DNA from: Parapristionchus giblindavisi
Taxonomy: Eukaryota; Nematoda; Chromadorea; Rhabditida; Diplogasteridae
DNA length: 64,000 nucleotides
Reading direction: 5' to 3'
Assembly: GCA_943737045.1 (NCBI GenBank)
Contig: CALSFV010000347.1
Coordinates: 62,001-126,000, forward strand
Below, piece by piece: positions 13,273-25,547 of the stretch. The position numbers were made by a program, and so were the translations under genes. The notes under the pieces were generated by a model. The model was not told where the DNA came from. It worked only from the letters and a program-made list of their open reading frames with translations, and made no database searches. The first letter of the stretch is position 1. Each line of letters starts with the position of its first letter.

Positions 13273-14277
13273 GGTTACCTCCCACTCTCTTATGACTCCC
13301 CCTTCGTGATCCCCCAAATCGTTCCGGTTTAACCGCAGTTCAAAAAGTGAAAGATCACGTGAGCAAGATGTAATTGTCACGTATGTCAGTTAGTTTCAAT
13401 TGTCAGTTAGCAAAATGTAATTGTCAGAAAAAATTGTCACGTATGATCATAAACTTTGATAACTAATTCTTTCTCAGTCGATAGTTTGAAGTAAGTAATA
13501 TAACAGACTGCACAACGTTTAGACATGGCTATTCAGAAGACCATTCCTGTCACATTCCTGAATGTTGTTTCGCTAGAAGAGAACGCATATCAACTGTTCT
13601 GACCGTTCTTGTTTCCGCTTAACCACCTACTCTCCCTCTTGGCTCATCTAGAGTCAGCCCAACGTTGTCAAGTATCAGAATTTCAACTACTTTACCTCCG
13701 AATACCCAAATAAGTGCCTAGCTTAGGCACCCACGAGAATAATTCCCACTCATATAAGGGAAATATTCCCTTAAACAACTAGGAATAATTCTTTTTGGAT
13801 ACCTTAGCTAGGGAATAGTTTTTCAGTATACATTTTTTTCCAGTATAATTTCGCTCATTGACTGTAACTTTTCCATCGACCATACTATTTGAACAAGTGG
13901 AAATTATTAGAAACTAATATATTAGAATAGGATCAACGAATATAAATAAAATGATAATGAAATAGATGAGAGATATTGGGAAGAACAAAGAGAATATAAA
14001 GCGGGGAAAGAGAAATGAGAGGGAGGGAAAGGGAAATGGAGGAGGAAGTGATGATCATCATGAAGATTACGAAACAGTCGATGATGTCATCCGAAGATGA
14101 CGCTGCTGATCGAGTAGACGAAAGAGACGTCGATGGTTATGTGAACCTAGAATGAATCAATCGATAAGATTATTCTTGAGCTATCCTATTCTTACCCTCG
14201 ACTAACTCCTTCGTTCTGCGAAGAGGGATCATGAAGGTCCTTCACAAAATAGTCGATGACGTCATCCGAAGGTGACG

Positions 14278-15147
14278 TTATTGATCGCGTAGTCGAAAAA
14301 GGAGTCGATGAATATTGGAACCTAGAACGAATCAATCGATAAAATTATTCTTGAGCTATCATTTTCATACCGTCGACTAACTCCTTCATTCTGCGAAGAC
14401 GGACTTTCGGTGGCCTATCGAGCCGATCGAGTGCTGTAAAGAGATCGATTGATTAGTTCAGTCTAGATCGTACTACCGTAGTCTGGCATATACCAAACTA
14501 CCGTAATACTCTGTGCCAGCCGTGCTTACCAGTAATACGTGAGCACTCCGGGCAGTGGGGATGCGCCCCACTCGGGATGCTGTCCCACGCTAGTTTGACT
14601 TAGCGGGAACTTGAAGAGAAGATCTTCAGCACGTGTTGCATGTCGGTGATCCTGAATTGAGAAAGATTAATTGCTGGAATTTAGTTACTTGGTGCTAGGT
14701 TACTGTAGTTTGATTAACGATAAACAAAGGTAAACTTACAATGTGATCTTCTCTATAGAGGAGTGAAGTAGGCACTTCACCACTCGAATGACGGTACATG
14801 GAGTCCGTCATGAGTGAAACCGATTCTGGTCATGGATGACTGAAATGAGCATCAATCAATATTGATTGTAGATTTGATTCCGAATTGGTTAAATGTTTAG
14901 AATTCTGAATATGCTCACCTAGAATCGCGTGTAGATATGCAAATGTTGGAGAGATGTTGCTTGGATCTCCTCTCCTAAGATACGACAATGCCTTCAATTG
15001 ACCAGATGAGTTACCGTATATGTATCAGTCTCCTTACCGTATCTGGATCCGCCCTAACTTCAGGGAAAGTGGAAGGTCCCGTACACCTTTATCTTCCCGT
15101 AGATAAAGATGAACGGGATCGGGTCGGACGATGAAAATATCTTGATT
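14278..15147 (-). CDS. Seven-exon gene model, unknown product, within the 2.6-kb inverted-repeat element
   Basis: Exons in order: 15038-15147, 14919-14974, 14821-14839, 14740-14782, 14530-14651, 14371-14414, 14278-14321. All junctions keep one frame (438 nt, 145 codons plus TAA). Donors include gtaagg, gtgagc, gtaagt and gtaagc; acceptors include tcttag, tttcag and ttcag. Product segments: QDIFIVRPDPVHLYLRED, RRGDPSNISPTFAYLHAI, RAEDLLFKFPLSQTSVGQ, PPKVRLRRMKELVDG, IHRLLFRLRDQ. No family is recognised. The 5' exons are missing. The third intron (14783-14820 on the plus strand) is only 38 bp, and the 14414 acceptor (gatag) is weak. The last two exons recur 175 bp further on (14,090-14,245) with an alternative ending, which suggests tandem exon duplication. 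Open phase across seven exons argues for a real or recently living gene. Confidence 0.4.
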
Positions 15148-15354
15148 CTATCAATAGAATCAGCTAAATGGAATCATATATAAATGAATGATTTAAATGA
15201 TTGTAGATCAGAGATCAAAGGTTAAAGATAACAATGGGTACACGAACCCATCAGGGAGGAATACATACAATAAATACGAAAAAAATCTTTATAAGGGATG
15301 TAAAAACATCCGTGGATGACACATCCACAGCACGAAGACGATAATATATAATAA

Positions 15355-15453
15355 AATAAAAATAATTAAATAGTACTAAAAATAATAACAATAATAATAA
15401 TAATAACAATAATAATAATAATAATAAAAAAAAATAATAATAATAACAATAAC

Positions 15454-15494
<41 letters not shown>

Positions 15495-15520
15495 TAATAA
15501 CAATAATAAAAATAATTAGT
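15355..15520. repeat. AAT/AAC microsatellite
   Basis: About 165 bp of (AAT)n mixed with (AAC)n inside the 2.6-kb inverted-repeat element. Confidence 0.95.
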
Positions 15521-16015
15521 TGAATAATCATAAATTATATTATTAACGAAAAGAGGGAGAAAATATTTTAAAAGATTGGGTGGTAGAGAGGAGGGGTGTT
15601 AACAACTCTATGTTGTTGATATTTCAAATAGTAAGTGGTCTTTATACACAACACATTTTCAGTCAATGAGCGATTTATATTTTTTAATTGAATATTTTTT
15701 TATATTTTTTCTCTTTTTTGATTGATTGAAGCTTTAAAAGGTTCATCATGCAGTTGAAATTCTGAGACTTGACAACGTTGGGCTGACTCTAGATGAGCCA
15801 AGAGGGAGAGTAGGTGGTTAGGCGGAAACAAGAACGATCAGAACAGTTGATATGCGTTCTCTTCTAGCGAAACAACATTCAGAAATGTGACAGGAATAGT
15901 CTTCTGAATAGCCATGTCTAAACGTTGTGCAGTCTGATATATTACTTACTTCAAACTATCGACTGAGAAAGAATTAGTTATCAAAGTTTATGATCATACA
16001 TGTCAATTTTTCTGA

Positions 16016-18480
16016 TATTTTCTCATGTACTTCAATTATCGATTGAGAAACTCTCAGCCATCAATATTATGTATATGATTGAGCGGTAATCTATTTAAAA
16101 AATCTAGAACCCGGAGCGATATGGGGAATGTGGGGAGCCAACATAGAGGGAGGAAACAAACCATTTGTTGTTGTTTTTATTTCGAACGCGTTTGCTGTAA
16201 AAGACAGCCATTTTGTACAGAAACATTTAAAAAAATTAAATTTAAAAAAAATGGTAGCATAACTGCATAGATTGCCAAAAATTGTTCGATGAAACAAGGC
16301 AATTACTGCCATTGAATAGAGAAATGGTATATAGTGAACTAACCTGAGAGAGGAGGAAGAGCGACGGAGAAGGTAGATGTCGTTGTTGATGAGGACAGAG
16401 ACCATGGAGAGCGAAGAGAAAGAGTGAAAGAGTGATGATGAGAGATGGAGAGATGAGAGTCTGAAAAAAAAGCACGAATAAAAACATTGTAATACGGTAT
16501 TTAGATTAATCTATTTTTGTATGTTTTTCGATATCGAAAATATTTGATGTATATCTGTAGGTCCTAACCATCTATCTATCTAGCCAGTATTATGTACTTT
16601 TATCGATATCCATTTTCACCGTACCTCGATTGAGTAGATCGAAGTTTGGGATGAGCAAGGTATTACGTCTGCTCATCCCCATCATGATTGGCCTGCCAAC
16701 ATTGGCGGATATGATGAAGTAGATGAGAGATTGATTTCTGGAATATTCTCTCCATAGCTCATGCCACTAGCCCCCCCCCCTTCTTATACTACTCTATCCG
16801 GTATTCCCTTCGTCTACCGTTTATTGCTTATTTGTACCGTACCTTGGCAGATTAGAGGTTCATATCGGATGAAACTTGAACAACTTTAGTCCATCCTTTA
16901 ATATATATGTCGATCAATATCATATATCGTCCATATTATCCACCTAAAGATGTGCAAATTCACAATGTATTAATCAATGATAAAATCTACCTTTATAGTG
17001 AAGACGCCTATTTCGTCCATCGTGGAATACGGTCGATTGAAGATTATTACATCAAAGGATTTCGGTTACCAAGAGATAATCGAAATGATGCTGCAACAGG
17101 ATGATTGAAGGTGTTATTTTCTTTTATTTTGATCTTCTTTATGTTTACCTTATCCATTCATTATTTCGATTCTTTTCAATCGATAAAACGATCGATATTC
17201 ATACTATATCTTCTTCTGTTTTCAATCAATCAATAATAGTTCCTGTAAGTAAATCCTTTCGTGGTATTTAAAAATGAATATGTTATAGTTAAATGTACCT
17301 TGTAGAACGTTTTCTTTAGTACATTTCATCGATAATATATTAGGGGCTCTTTACGGCATAATCATGCTGTATCACAACATATGATACATCAACACAAATA
17401 TTCTGTAATCAATTAATCAAAATTATATAGTTGGATTAGTTTACATACCTTGTGTGTAGTATCAGATTTAGAGGAAGGATCATTTAATGCTTCACCGTAT
17501 CCTCTACTTTATAGATCAACATGGATCACTTTCTTCTTTTTTTCCATCAAACATTTTATATTCGTGCTGTTACTTCGTCAGAATTCAATTAGTCAATCAA
17601 TATTCATTCCTGTAAGTGAATACTTTCGTGGTATTTAAGAATTACTATGTTATAGCTAATAGTACCTCATGGAACGTTTTCTCTAATCCATTTCAATCGA
17701 TAATATTATATGAGTTCTTTACAGCATTCCCATGCAGTATCACTTCGATACTGATATATATTAGATCCTGTAAATGGTATAATAAGAATGAGTATAACCG
17801 ATTCCTTATCATTTCAACTACCAATAGATAAATAATACCTCTTAGCTCATGATTTCCTTTTCAGATCAACATCTATCCACATTATTGATGTCTGATCAAT
17901 ATTCTCATCATATCTTCATGGATACTCTATACGATCTACATTAGAGGTACGTGTTGGTACTGAAAGATAATCAATAAAATTGTTTTGACGTAAAGGTGAT
18001 CAAAACAATTTATTGATTGATTCATGCTTACCTGTAGTTGTTGTACATCCCAATTCGCATTAGATTAATCGATATAAATCTATACATAGGTGGTCCATAT
18101 CCATACCCATGAACACAATGGGTAGTATACTATTTCATTCCTGAAAGAAAGATAATGAGAGGATTTCATAAAGTGATTCGATAATCGAGAGATTCATACT
18201 ATTAGTCATTAATCAATCAATAATGAAATCACACTAACCACTAACTAACTAGGGGGGGGGGTCTATGTGTCATATTCTACACTTCAAATCGTTTGAATTT
18301 TCGTTTCTGATACTATATAGACAAAATAATGTACGAGAGTGACCATTTGGAGATATTCACGATATCATACCTTATTTATTATTCTTTTCAAATATTATCC
18401 TTTCAGATTAATCAATAATTGATCCATTCTTCATACACTATCAATTCGACGGTCATGCCTTTAATTGTAAGCATTATTTT
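16016..18480. other. Spacer with a ~363-bp-offset direct repeat, no firm gene
   Basis: Two diverged copies of about 150 bp (17,247-17,400 and 17,609-17,760) share gtaagt-aatac-tttcgtggtattta and a following cgttttct block. The 65-codon frame at 16907-17104 (starts SINIIYRPYYPP) has no recognised motif. I cannot support a gene here. Confidence 0.4.
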
Positions 18481-18540
18481 TAAGTAATTGTTCTGGGCAA
18501 TTATTTCGAGAGTTGATCTTTGATCTGTGAATTGAGAGTT

Positions 18541-18672
18541 GATCTTTGATCTCTGTGCATACCTGACATCGCTTTCGTGGGAGAATTGTCTTTAATCAAT
18601 ATCTTCTTCAAATGTACATCGTTGTCTCTTGTATGCGTGTTATTGATAACACTATTGCCTCCTGTAAGAATG
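18541..18672 (-). pseudogene. Possible further phosphorylase exon, weak
   Basis: A minus-strand frame with acceptor cttacag and donor gtatgc reads NSVINNTHTRDNDVHLKKIL. The VINN...LKxI pattern and its position after the pseudo-exons resemble the next phosphorylase block (VVNND...LKVIF). The similarity is weak; it could be coincidence. Confidence 0.25.
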
Positions 18673-19344
18673 TGTTTTATATCTAAATGATCCGAGAGTT
18701 GAAGTCCTTTCCCCACTTTATCAAATACACTCGAAACGCTAAATCACATAGTAAAGGAACGTCAAACCATTGATTTATTAGTCAACGTTAAAGTCAATAT
18801 AATAATCTCCATTACTCAATCCCAATCAATCAATAATTCTGTCTCACTTTTGATGATATTCGTGTAGATGCTCTACCTTTCGTCTCTCATAATGATGATG
18901 AAACAGCTTCTTTATTTATTTTCTCACACAGTCTATGAGATCAAAGATCAAAGAAAAACAATATTTCTGCAATTATTTAAATCGATTAGATTATTATGGG
19001 AATATTATGAATATAGACTATGATGAATGACTGCTTCAAATTCAGAAATATTGGATGAAGAAATGGACAAACCTATGTTCAATTGGAGACTAATCATTAT
19101 CGATCTGATATCGAATACTTGGTTAGTTCAACATAAAACTTCCATATTAATTGACAGAGGGCTCTGAAGTAATGAGATTACGGTATCGTCATAGTGAGAT
19201 TCACAATATTGATTTACTTTTCTCACCTTTTTCCTCCGCTCCGCAAAATAACAAAAATTCATAACATATAACAAAAATATAACAATAGCTTATTAATTTA
19301 TCTCTGTAATGAAAGTTATTTATGGTGTGTTGATAATTTGAATC

Positions 19345-19472
19345 ATACGTGGGCAACCTTTGTCGCTGGAAATTGGAGTATTTAAATATAATATAATTGT
19401 TAAAAAATCATTTTGAGTGCATTTTGTCTAATTCGGTGGGTTTTATTGCTAGCGACAATGCCGCCCACGTAT
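19345..19472. mobile_element. MITE-like inverted-repeat element, copy 1
   Basis: The ends are inverted: atacgtgggcaacc-ttgtcgct on the left and agcgacaa-ccgcccacgtat on the right, about 128 bp in total. The second copy is 20809-20942. It sits in an intron of the phosphorylase pseudogene. No clear target-site duplication was identified. Confidence 0.6.
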
Positions 19473-19508
19473 CTAATCAATCGATAAGAAATCAAAACTA
19501 CAGTATAC

Positions 19509-19816
19509 CTTTCCACCGTAGATCTTCGTTCTGGGAACCATCTTGATTGATGGATTAGCCTTGATTCTATTATATAGTGTATGACATTAAGAATGTTGAA
19601 GAGTTGTCTCTTGTGTTCGTGAATATGTTTCACCTAAACAATACATTATCTTAATTAAATATATTTAGTTAATCATATTGAAATACAATAATAATAATAA
19701 TTATTATTATTTTTGTGAAATTATTATTATTGTATACTTACATGAATATCAAAGATGGATGAAGGATTGATCTGAACCTTGTATTCTTCATCCAGATATT
19801 CAGATATCTTGTTCTC
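19509..19816 (-). pseudogene. Glycogen phosphorylase exons, duplicated and frameshifted copy
   Basis: Pseudo-exon 19742-19816 encodes ENKISEYLDEEYKV-QINPSSIFDIH. Pseudo-exon 19509-19633 begins VKHIHEHKRQLFNILNVI. Together they match the phosphorylase block that contains the [10 protein letters not shown] signature. The second exon has 125 nt where its sister copy (20980-21105) has 126; the single-base loss throws the remainder out of frame. Splice borders are kept (donor gtaagt, acceptor tttag), which shows that it was once an ordinary intron-containing gene and not a retrocopy. Confidence 0.85.
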
Positions 19817-20808
19817 CTATATCGAACAATTACAGTAATCAACATCCAATCAATCGATACTCTAATCTACAGTACGTGAAGCTCTTCAAGGAATGGAGGA
19901 GTATATCTTCCACGTAGTCATATATGAAGTGATCTCTCATCTTCATTTATCGATCGACATCAACTAGGTATAGTGTTTTCTTCTTGATTTATCGATCCAT
20001 ATCAATTCAATTCTGTATTGTTACTGTAATTATTTGACGTGTTATAGTCTCTTAGTACCTTATCATGAGTTGCTCTCTGTTAGCAGTCCTTTTATATATT
20101 ACAGTAGTCTGTGTATAGAGTACGGTAGGCAGAATAGCAGGTGGCAGTGTTGATTAGACAGACAAATCTGAATATGGCTTTAGAATATGCGATTATTGAT
20201 TATCGCTTTGACTGTTTTCATCTTGATTTATCGATCCATATTTAGACTAACGCTTATTCAATGAATACCTTTTGAATACGATATCAGGACATATTGATTA
20301 CGAAGACTCTTCAGGTCTTTCTTCAATCTATTCTTCAATATCGCGTTCTACATATATCGATCCTATTCAACATCATTCGGTATTATTTCTGCAATTATTT
20401 AAATAATTATTTATTTATTATTAATTATTTAGATTATTGTAAGAATATTGTGAATTGAAAGACTATGACAAATGACTGCTTCTGTTTCAGAAATCAGTTG
20501 TTGTATATTGGATGAAGGAAGTAGAGATTTTGACTAACCCTTATTCATTTGGAGATCAATCATTATCGATCTAATACGTGGTTAGTTCAACATAAAACTT
20601 CTATATTAATTGACAGAGGGCTCTGAAGTAATGAGATTACGGTATCGTCATAGCGAGATTCAGATTATTGATTAACTTTTCTCACCTTTTTCCTCCGCTC
20701 CGCAAAATAACAAAAACTTAACATATAACAATAACATATAAAAGAAATATAACAATAGTTCATTGATTTCTCTCTGTAATGAATTATGGTGTGTTGATAA
20801 TTTGAATC

Positions 20809-20942
20809 ATACGTGGGCAACACTTGTCGCTGGTTAGACGCAAATTGGATCATTTAAATATAATATAATTTTAAAATATCATTTTGAGTGAATTTTGACT
20901 AATTCGGTGGGTTTTATTGCTAGCGACAATGCCGCCCACGTA
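20809..20942. mobile_element. MITE-like inverted-repeat element, copy 2
   Basis: Same element as 19345-19472, carried along by the 1,459-bp duplication; a few bases longer at ctggttagacgc. Confidence 0.6.
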
Positions 20943-20979
20943 TGTAATCAATCGATAAGAAATCAAAACTACAGTATAC

Positions 20980-22290
20980 CTTTACACCGTAGATCTTCGT
21001 TCTGGGAACCATCTTGATTGATGGATTAGCCTTGATTCTATTGTATAGAGTAATAACATTAAGAATGTTCAAGAGTTGTCTCTTGTATTCGTGAATATGT
21101 TTCACCTAAACAATACATTATCTTAATTAAATATATTTAGTTAATCATATTGAAATACAATAATAATAATAATTATTATTATTTTTGTGAAATTATTATT
21201 ATTGTATACTTACATGAATATCAAAGATGGATGAAGGATTGATCTGAACCTTGTATTCTTCATCCAGATATTCAGATATCTTGTTCTCCTACATCGAACA
21301 ATTACAGTAATCAACATCCAATCAATCAATACTCGTTCAAGGAATTGAGTATTTGTGTCGAGTTCCTCCAGTTTAACCAATTCATCAAGATTCGTGATGC
21401 ATGAATCACTGATTCACTGTAAGCATCACTCAATTAGAATATTCGAAACTAGTAGTATACAACTACCGTATCTTCATGTTACCGTACCTCACAGATGACA
21501 TCAGCAAGAGAAGAATAATGTAGAAGAAGCCAACGACGAGGTGTGATTCCATTCGCCTTGTTCTTGAATTTGAAAGGGAAGAAATCATGGAAATCTGTAA
21601 TAAACAATCGATAATTTGTCGCATAAATCAATCAATAAAGCGATGGACATACGTTTTAGTCATGAGTAATTCAGAGTGAAGTTCAGCTACACCATTGGCA
21701 GCTTGAGAAGCAACGATACACAGATGAACCATGTTGATACGCTTCTCACAATGCTACAAAAGTAATCGATAATCAATCAATTAATCAATACTGAACATAC
21801 TCTATGATCCTCCTTTAAAATACTCATAGGACGAAGTCGATCAAAGTCGACGATCTTGCTGACATTAATTGATTAGAGATCAAAGATCAGAGCTTGCATC
21901 CATGAATCTCTGATTAATCTCAAGTTGAGGGGAAGATTGTTCTCGAGCATATTGACGGACGAAAGTTCGAGAGCCTTCAGATAATATTGATTACTATAAA
22001 AATGAGCATAGATTACGGTACCTCAGAAAGAAGAGTGTGGTTAATGTATGCATATGGCTTGACAAAGATATCGAAAGCCAGCTTATATGAGAAATCTGAC
22101 TGATGGAAGGATGAGTGTCGTTGAGTAATGATCGTCGTTTCAGTGTCGTCGACGACATTGCGAAGACCAAAAGGGCGATCGATTGAGGTATGGAGAGAAG
22201 CCCTGAAGATGGGAGAAGGTGAGTATTGGTTGGTTTGTATATAATAGTCATAATGAAACACAAATGTGACTGTTTGTAAATGATATGAGA
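20980..22290 (-). pseudogene. Glycogen phosphorylase pseudogene, middle-to-C-terminal catalytic region
   Basis: Exons read in order on the minus strand: 22022-~22,290 (LNDTHPSIS, then in another frame KLAFDIFVKPYAYINHTLL), ~21,885-21,985 (EALE-LSSVNMLENNLP, then shifted EINQRFMD), 21801-21858 (DFDRLRPMSILKEDH), 21653-21753 ([19 protein letters not shown]), 21488-21594 ([14 protein letters not shown]), 21214-21288 (EYKVQINPSSIFDIH), 20980-21105 ([18 protein letters not shown]). This is the order and spacing of the glycogen phosphorylase family, a PLP enzyme that releases glucose-1-phosphate from glycogen. Frameshifts occur near 22,100, near 21,920 and at the 21594/21653 junction. The PLP-lysine region is absent. 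The gene is dead, but its introns remain. Confidence 0.9.
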
Positions 22291-22399
22291 TCAAAGATCA
22301 TACCTTGAGAGGTCTGATGGGATCATCTTCTCCAATTGTCACTCATTGGATACTTCGTTGTCGAGAGATGAGAGAGATGGGCCACTGCTGTTGGAGTAT

Positions 22400-23150
22400 T
22401 CAAGGGGGACTTAAGGAACAAGCTAATACTTGTGTAATAAGGGGACAAAGACGTGAAAATACGAGAAAAAGTGGGGTAGGATAATAAGGGATGAAAATAT
22501 ATACACTACATATGAAATAGAATAAGAGGGTAAAGAAATAAAGATAAATGGGATATATGACACTAGTTATGACACTAAGAGGGGTGTGGGGATTGGACAG
22601 GGGCATACTAATAGAGAGAGACGGGGGAGGGGGTAGAAAATAAGGGATGATAAAAGAACTATGTACAAAGGAGATATCTTTTTGGCTTTTGTGTTTTTTT
22701 AGATTTTTTTTCAATTTTTGTTTTTTTCAAGAAATACAAAGAACTTAAAGAAAAAATATATACAAAACGGTAATCTTTTTGGGGTTTTCGATTTTTTATT
22801 TTTTTTCGATTTTATAAATTTTTTAATAAAGTATAACAAATATATAATATTTAAAAAAAGAATCTAAAAATGGCACAGTGTATAGAATAAAGGGGGAGGG
22901 GGAGGGGGCATGAGGCACCATCTGAAATATTTTAAAAATTACAGAATGTTACCTTGCATAAAATCATTTCGTGATCAAGCTAACGTAACTACAGAAAGAA
23001 AATGAATGAAATGAAATGAATCGGTCGCTATTTACTAGAGCTTCCACCATCCCTGGTTTCCTGAATCCTCTATATTTTGGCCTATCTCGATATCTCATCT
23101 CTCTCTATATATCATCTATCGATCAATATTGATTTTAATTGTTCAATTAC
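22400..23150. other. Purine/pyrimidine-biased spacer, nothing recognised
   Basis: G/A-rich stret­ches with poly-T blocks around 22,680-22,860. The 104-codon minus frame at 22400-22714 is a translation of biased composition. Confidence 0.5.
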
Positions 23151-23152
23151 AG

Positions 23153-23657
23153 TACCTCATCTCTCGGTGGAAGGATGGATGAACTCTGTTTCATCATACA
23201 TCATATCGCTCGGATATGGAGATGAAGGTGAGTCTCTTTCCCTCAGAGGACTGTAATGGTAGGATATAGGGTGGATAAATGGTGAGATAGTTACAAATGA
23301 TTACGGTAGTCTACAAATACCAAAAGAAGATTAGTATTGTATCATTGTGCAGTATCTTTGCCACATCTTGCTCAGATAATTTAGCGAATTACATATTAAA
23401 ATATATCAATCAATAATCCTACCCTAGGTCGGATAGGTTAGGAGCGGGGGCACACAAATGATTGGAAGGGATCGATGATTAATACCAGTAAAGGTATATC
23501 TTGATTAGAGTGAATACGGTATTCTTTTGAGGATTAAAATTGGACTAATCCGTGTGTCAGTTAATTCATTTGATTAATTGTCATGTTGCTTTCAGGTTTC
23601 AACTGCCCACCATTACGGATAATCATTCAATATTTGGCCAATATAAATAATAGTTAG
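23153..23657 (+). CDS. Two 3'-terminal exons of an unrecognised plus-strand gene
   Basis: Exon 23153-23227 follows acceptor attacag and ends in donor gtgagt. Exon 23596-23657 follows acceptor tttcag and ends in TAG. The phase-1 junction keeps the frame: PHLSVEGWMNSVSSYIIS, then LGYGDEGFNCPPLRIIIQ and YLANINNS. Both borders are strong, but there are only 44 codons and no upstream exon was found. The product is unknown. It converges with the minus-strand gene ending at 24028. Confidence 0.3.
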
Positions 23658-24027
23658 CTGTTGGGATTAATTGAGAAGAATGATGTGATTAAGAAAAGGA
23701 GAAATCAAAGTCAAGGTGTAGGGAGACATTGTCATGGCGGACATGAATACCCGCCGTATCAAGGTGAGTTACACAATTAGAGTACACCAATACGGACCCG
23801 AATTTTATCGATGCTATTGCTTGTAGGTATTGGACTCGATTTTTTCGCATCAAGTTCCAGTTTGTCTAGCTCGAGGGGCAATTATTCTATTCTAACAGAT
23901 GAGTCTTGCAGGATGATTCTATCGGTAAAGGTATGGTAAAACATCGATGATGAAATGATAAAATAACTTACACGGAAGAAGATGTTAGTGATGATGATGA
24001 TGATGATTGAGTAGGAGGTGGGATAAT

Positions 24028-25286
24028 CTAATATCCGGCGAGATCTCCGTGGAGCATCTGCAGTCCTTCAGTCATATCATCGTTGGCATCCCTGAATTTT
24101 CGATTGATTATTGATTGATTATAGACAAAATAGGATAATGTGTGTACTTGAAGTCCTCGTATCTCCTCTCCATTCGACGAGTGAACGACAGTCGAGCACC
24201 TCCTCCAACGGCCGCCATCTTTCTCTTCACGTACTAAATATCCATATATTTAACGGAGTGATCGTACTACTGTACTGTATGATCATCATCATCATCTAGT
24301 CTATAAGTCATAGCCGTTCTTCTATTCTATTATACTTATATCATCTAATCAATATAATCTTTTGTTGCATGAATTAAAATGAGTGTAGACATACTTGGGT
24401 GAATCGTTCAGCCAGTTGGATGAGACGTTTCAGCTCTTCGATCAGAGCATTGATGGTGTAAGCGAGGCCATTGTAGTCTTGCTCGGTCACGGGATGAGGG
24501 CAGAGGAGAACGAACAATCGGATGGCTGATTCCTACAAAGACAGTGTGTTGTTGTTGGAACCGTGTCAAGAGAACGTCTCCATGTGCTCATAGGTCGAAT
24601 AGTATGTTACAAAGTACCAAGCCTGACCGGATTTTGAGCCAAATTTGCCAAAAATCGAAAAACCTGACCGGATTTTGAAAACCGATAACCTAGCTATTCT
24701 ACCTATGCATGTGCTACTCTCTCGTCACTTCTATCTTTCCATAATTTTTAATTACGATAGAGTACAGTAATAAACATACTGTTGAACGTCTCCTGGCTGA
24801 GAGCATGGCGATCAAGCTCCTATACTTTCGGTAGACCTCGGGGTCGCACTTGCTGCGTACACCTGGCAGATTGGGCTTCAGATGAGTGTCGGGGAGCTCC
24901 GCTACCGTCGACTGGATGTCCTCTCTGAATTATTGTGAGGATTACGGTAGATATCGATTATAGGAACGATATGGTATTACTTGGACGGGAGCTGAAGATC
25001 CGCTGAGGCAGGAAGGACCGCAGCAGCTGGAATTGCTGCACGAGCTATTGCAGCAAGCGATGTGGGCTGCAAGACGACCGCCGCGGGTGCTTGATGAACA
25101 CCGGGAGCAGGAGCTACTTGCTGCGGCGCGAGGAGGACCGGAGCTACTGGCTGTGGCGCGAGGAGGGCCGGAGCTACTTGATGTGGCGCAAGGAGGGCCG
25201 GAGCTACTGGCTGTGGCGCGAGGAGGGCCGGAGCTACTTGTGGAACTGCATTTGCGGCTCCTGGTGTCGGATCGAAATCGGCATCA
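24028..25286 (-). CDS. Large acidic protein gene, C-terminal part (exons 13-17): Ala/Leu/Pro repeat and conserved-looking tail
   Basis: Exons 24981-25286, 24780-24924, 24395-24532, 24148-24233 and 24028-24091 join in frame and end in TAG. The first carries four to five copies of a ~10-residue repeat (VAPALLAPQ, variants with H, P or V) coded by a ~30-bp DNA repeat. The rest is non-repetitive and helix-like: PNLPGVRSKCDPEVYRKY, SAIRLFVLLCPHPVTEQD, NALIEELKRLIQLAERF, ARLSFTRRMERRYEDF, and it ends GLQMLHGDLAGY. No domain is recognised. This tail is the part most likely to show homology in a search. The intron 24533-24779 holds a hAT-like MITE with a clean target-site duplication. Donors are gtatgt or gtac, acceptors attcag, tgtag or tttag. 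Confidence 0.75.
24581..24715. mobile_element. hAT-like MITE, 119 bp, with 8-bp target-site duplication
   Basis: The element 24589-24707 begins cataggtcgaatag and ends ctattctacctatg. It is flanked by identical octamers catgtgct (24581-24588 and 24708-24715). It is the same family as 6934-7137 in inverted orientation, and it lies in an intron of the large acidic protein gene. Confidence 0.88.
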
Positions 25287-25547
25287 CTGCAAGTACATTT
25301 TAATGGTAATGTACGTTACATAGAATAGTGATACCTCTTTAATTTGTTATATATTTTGACTATCATTTCAGCAATCTAGATATTATTGATTGATTGATTA
25401 ATGAAACGTAAAGTAGTGTGTGTGATATCAATTGATTGCATTAGATCAGTACTATTTCGATTGATTCATTGCTATATTTTATGTTTTATTTATTTTGAGT
25501 ATCATTACAGTATTCTAGATATTATTGATTGATTGATGTTAACATAC

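Larger units (their letters stand above)
13425..16015. mobile_element. 2.6-kb element with 263-bp terminal inverted repeats
   Basis: 13425-13688 and 15753-16015 are inverted copies with few differences; both hold ggctcatctagagtcagccc or its complement. The interior carries a seven-exon gene model (14278-15147), a 175-bp tandem duplication (14,060-14,400) and an AAT/AAC microsatellite (15,355-15,520). No transposase signature is visible. It may be a non-autonomous element that captured a gene fragment, or an inverted duplication around a native gene. Confidence 0.7.
18940..21335. repeat. Direct duplication (1,459-bp offset) of part of the phosphorylase pseudogene
   Basis: About 18,945-19,865 and 20,385-21,335 are direct copies at an offset of 1,459 bp. 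Both carry the same two pseudo-exons, the same MITE-like insertion (19345-19472 and 20809-20942) and the same AAT/ATT palindrome (19,690-19,735 and 21,150-21,200). The left copy has lost one base in its second pseudo-exon. Confidence 0.85.

Noticed and set aside
23735..23763. ATG-started mini-exon (MADMNTRRIK then gtgagt)
   Set aside because: Only ten codons, and the possible next exon (DDSIGKGMVKHR) is too short to support a gene.
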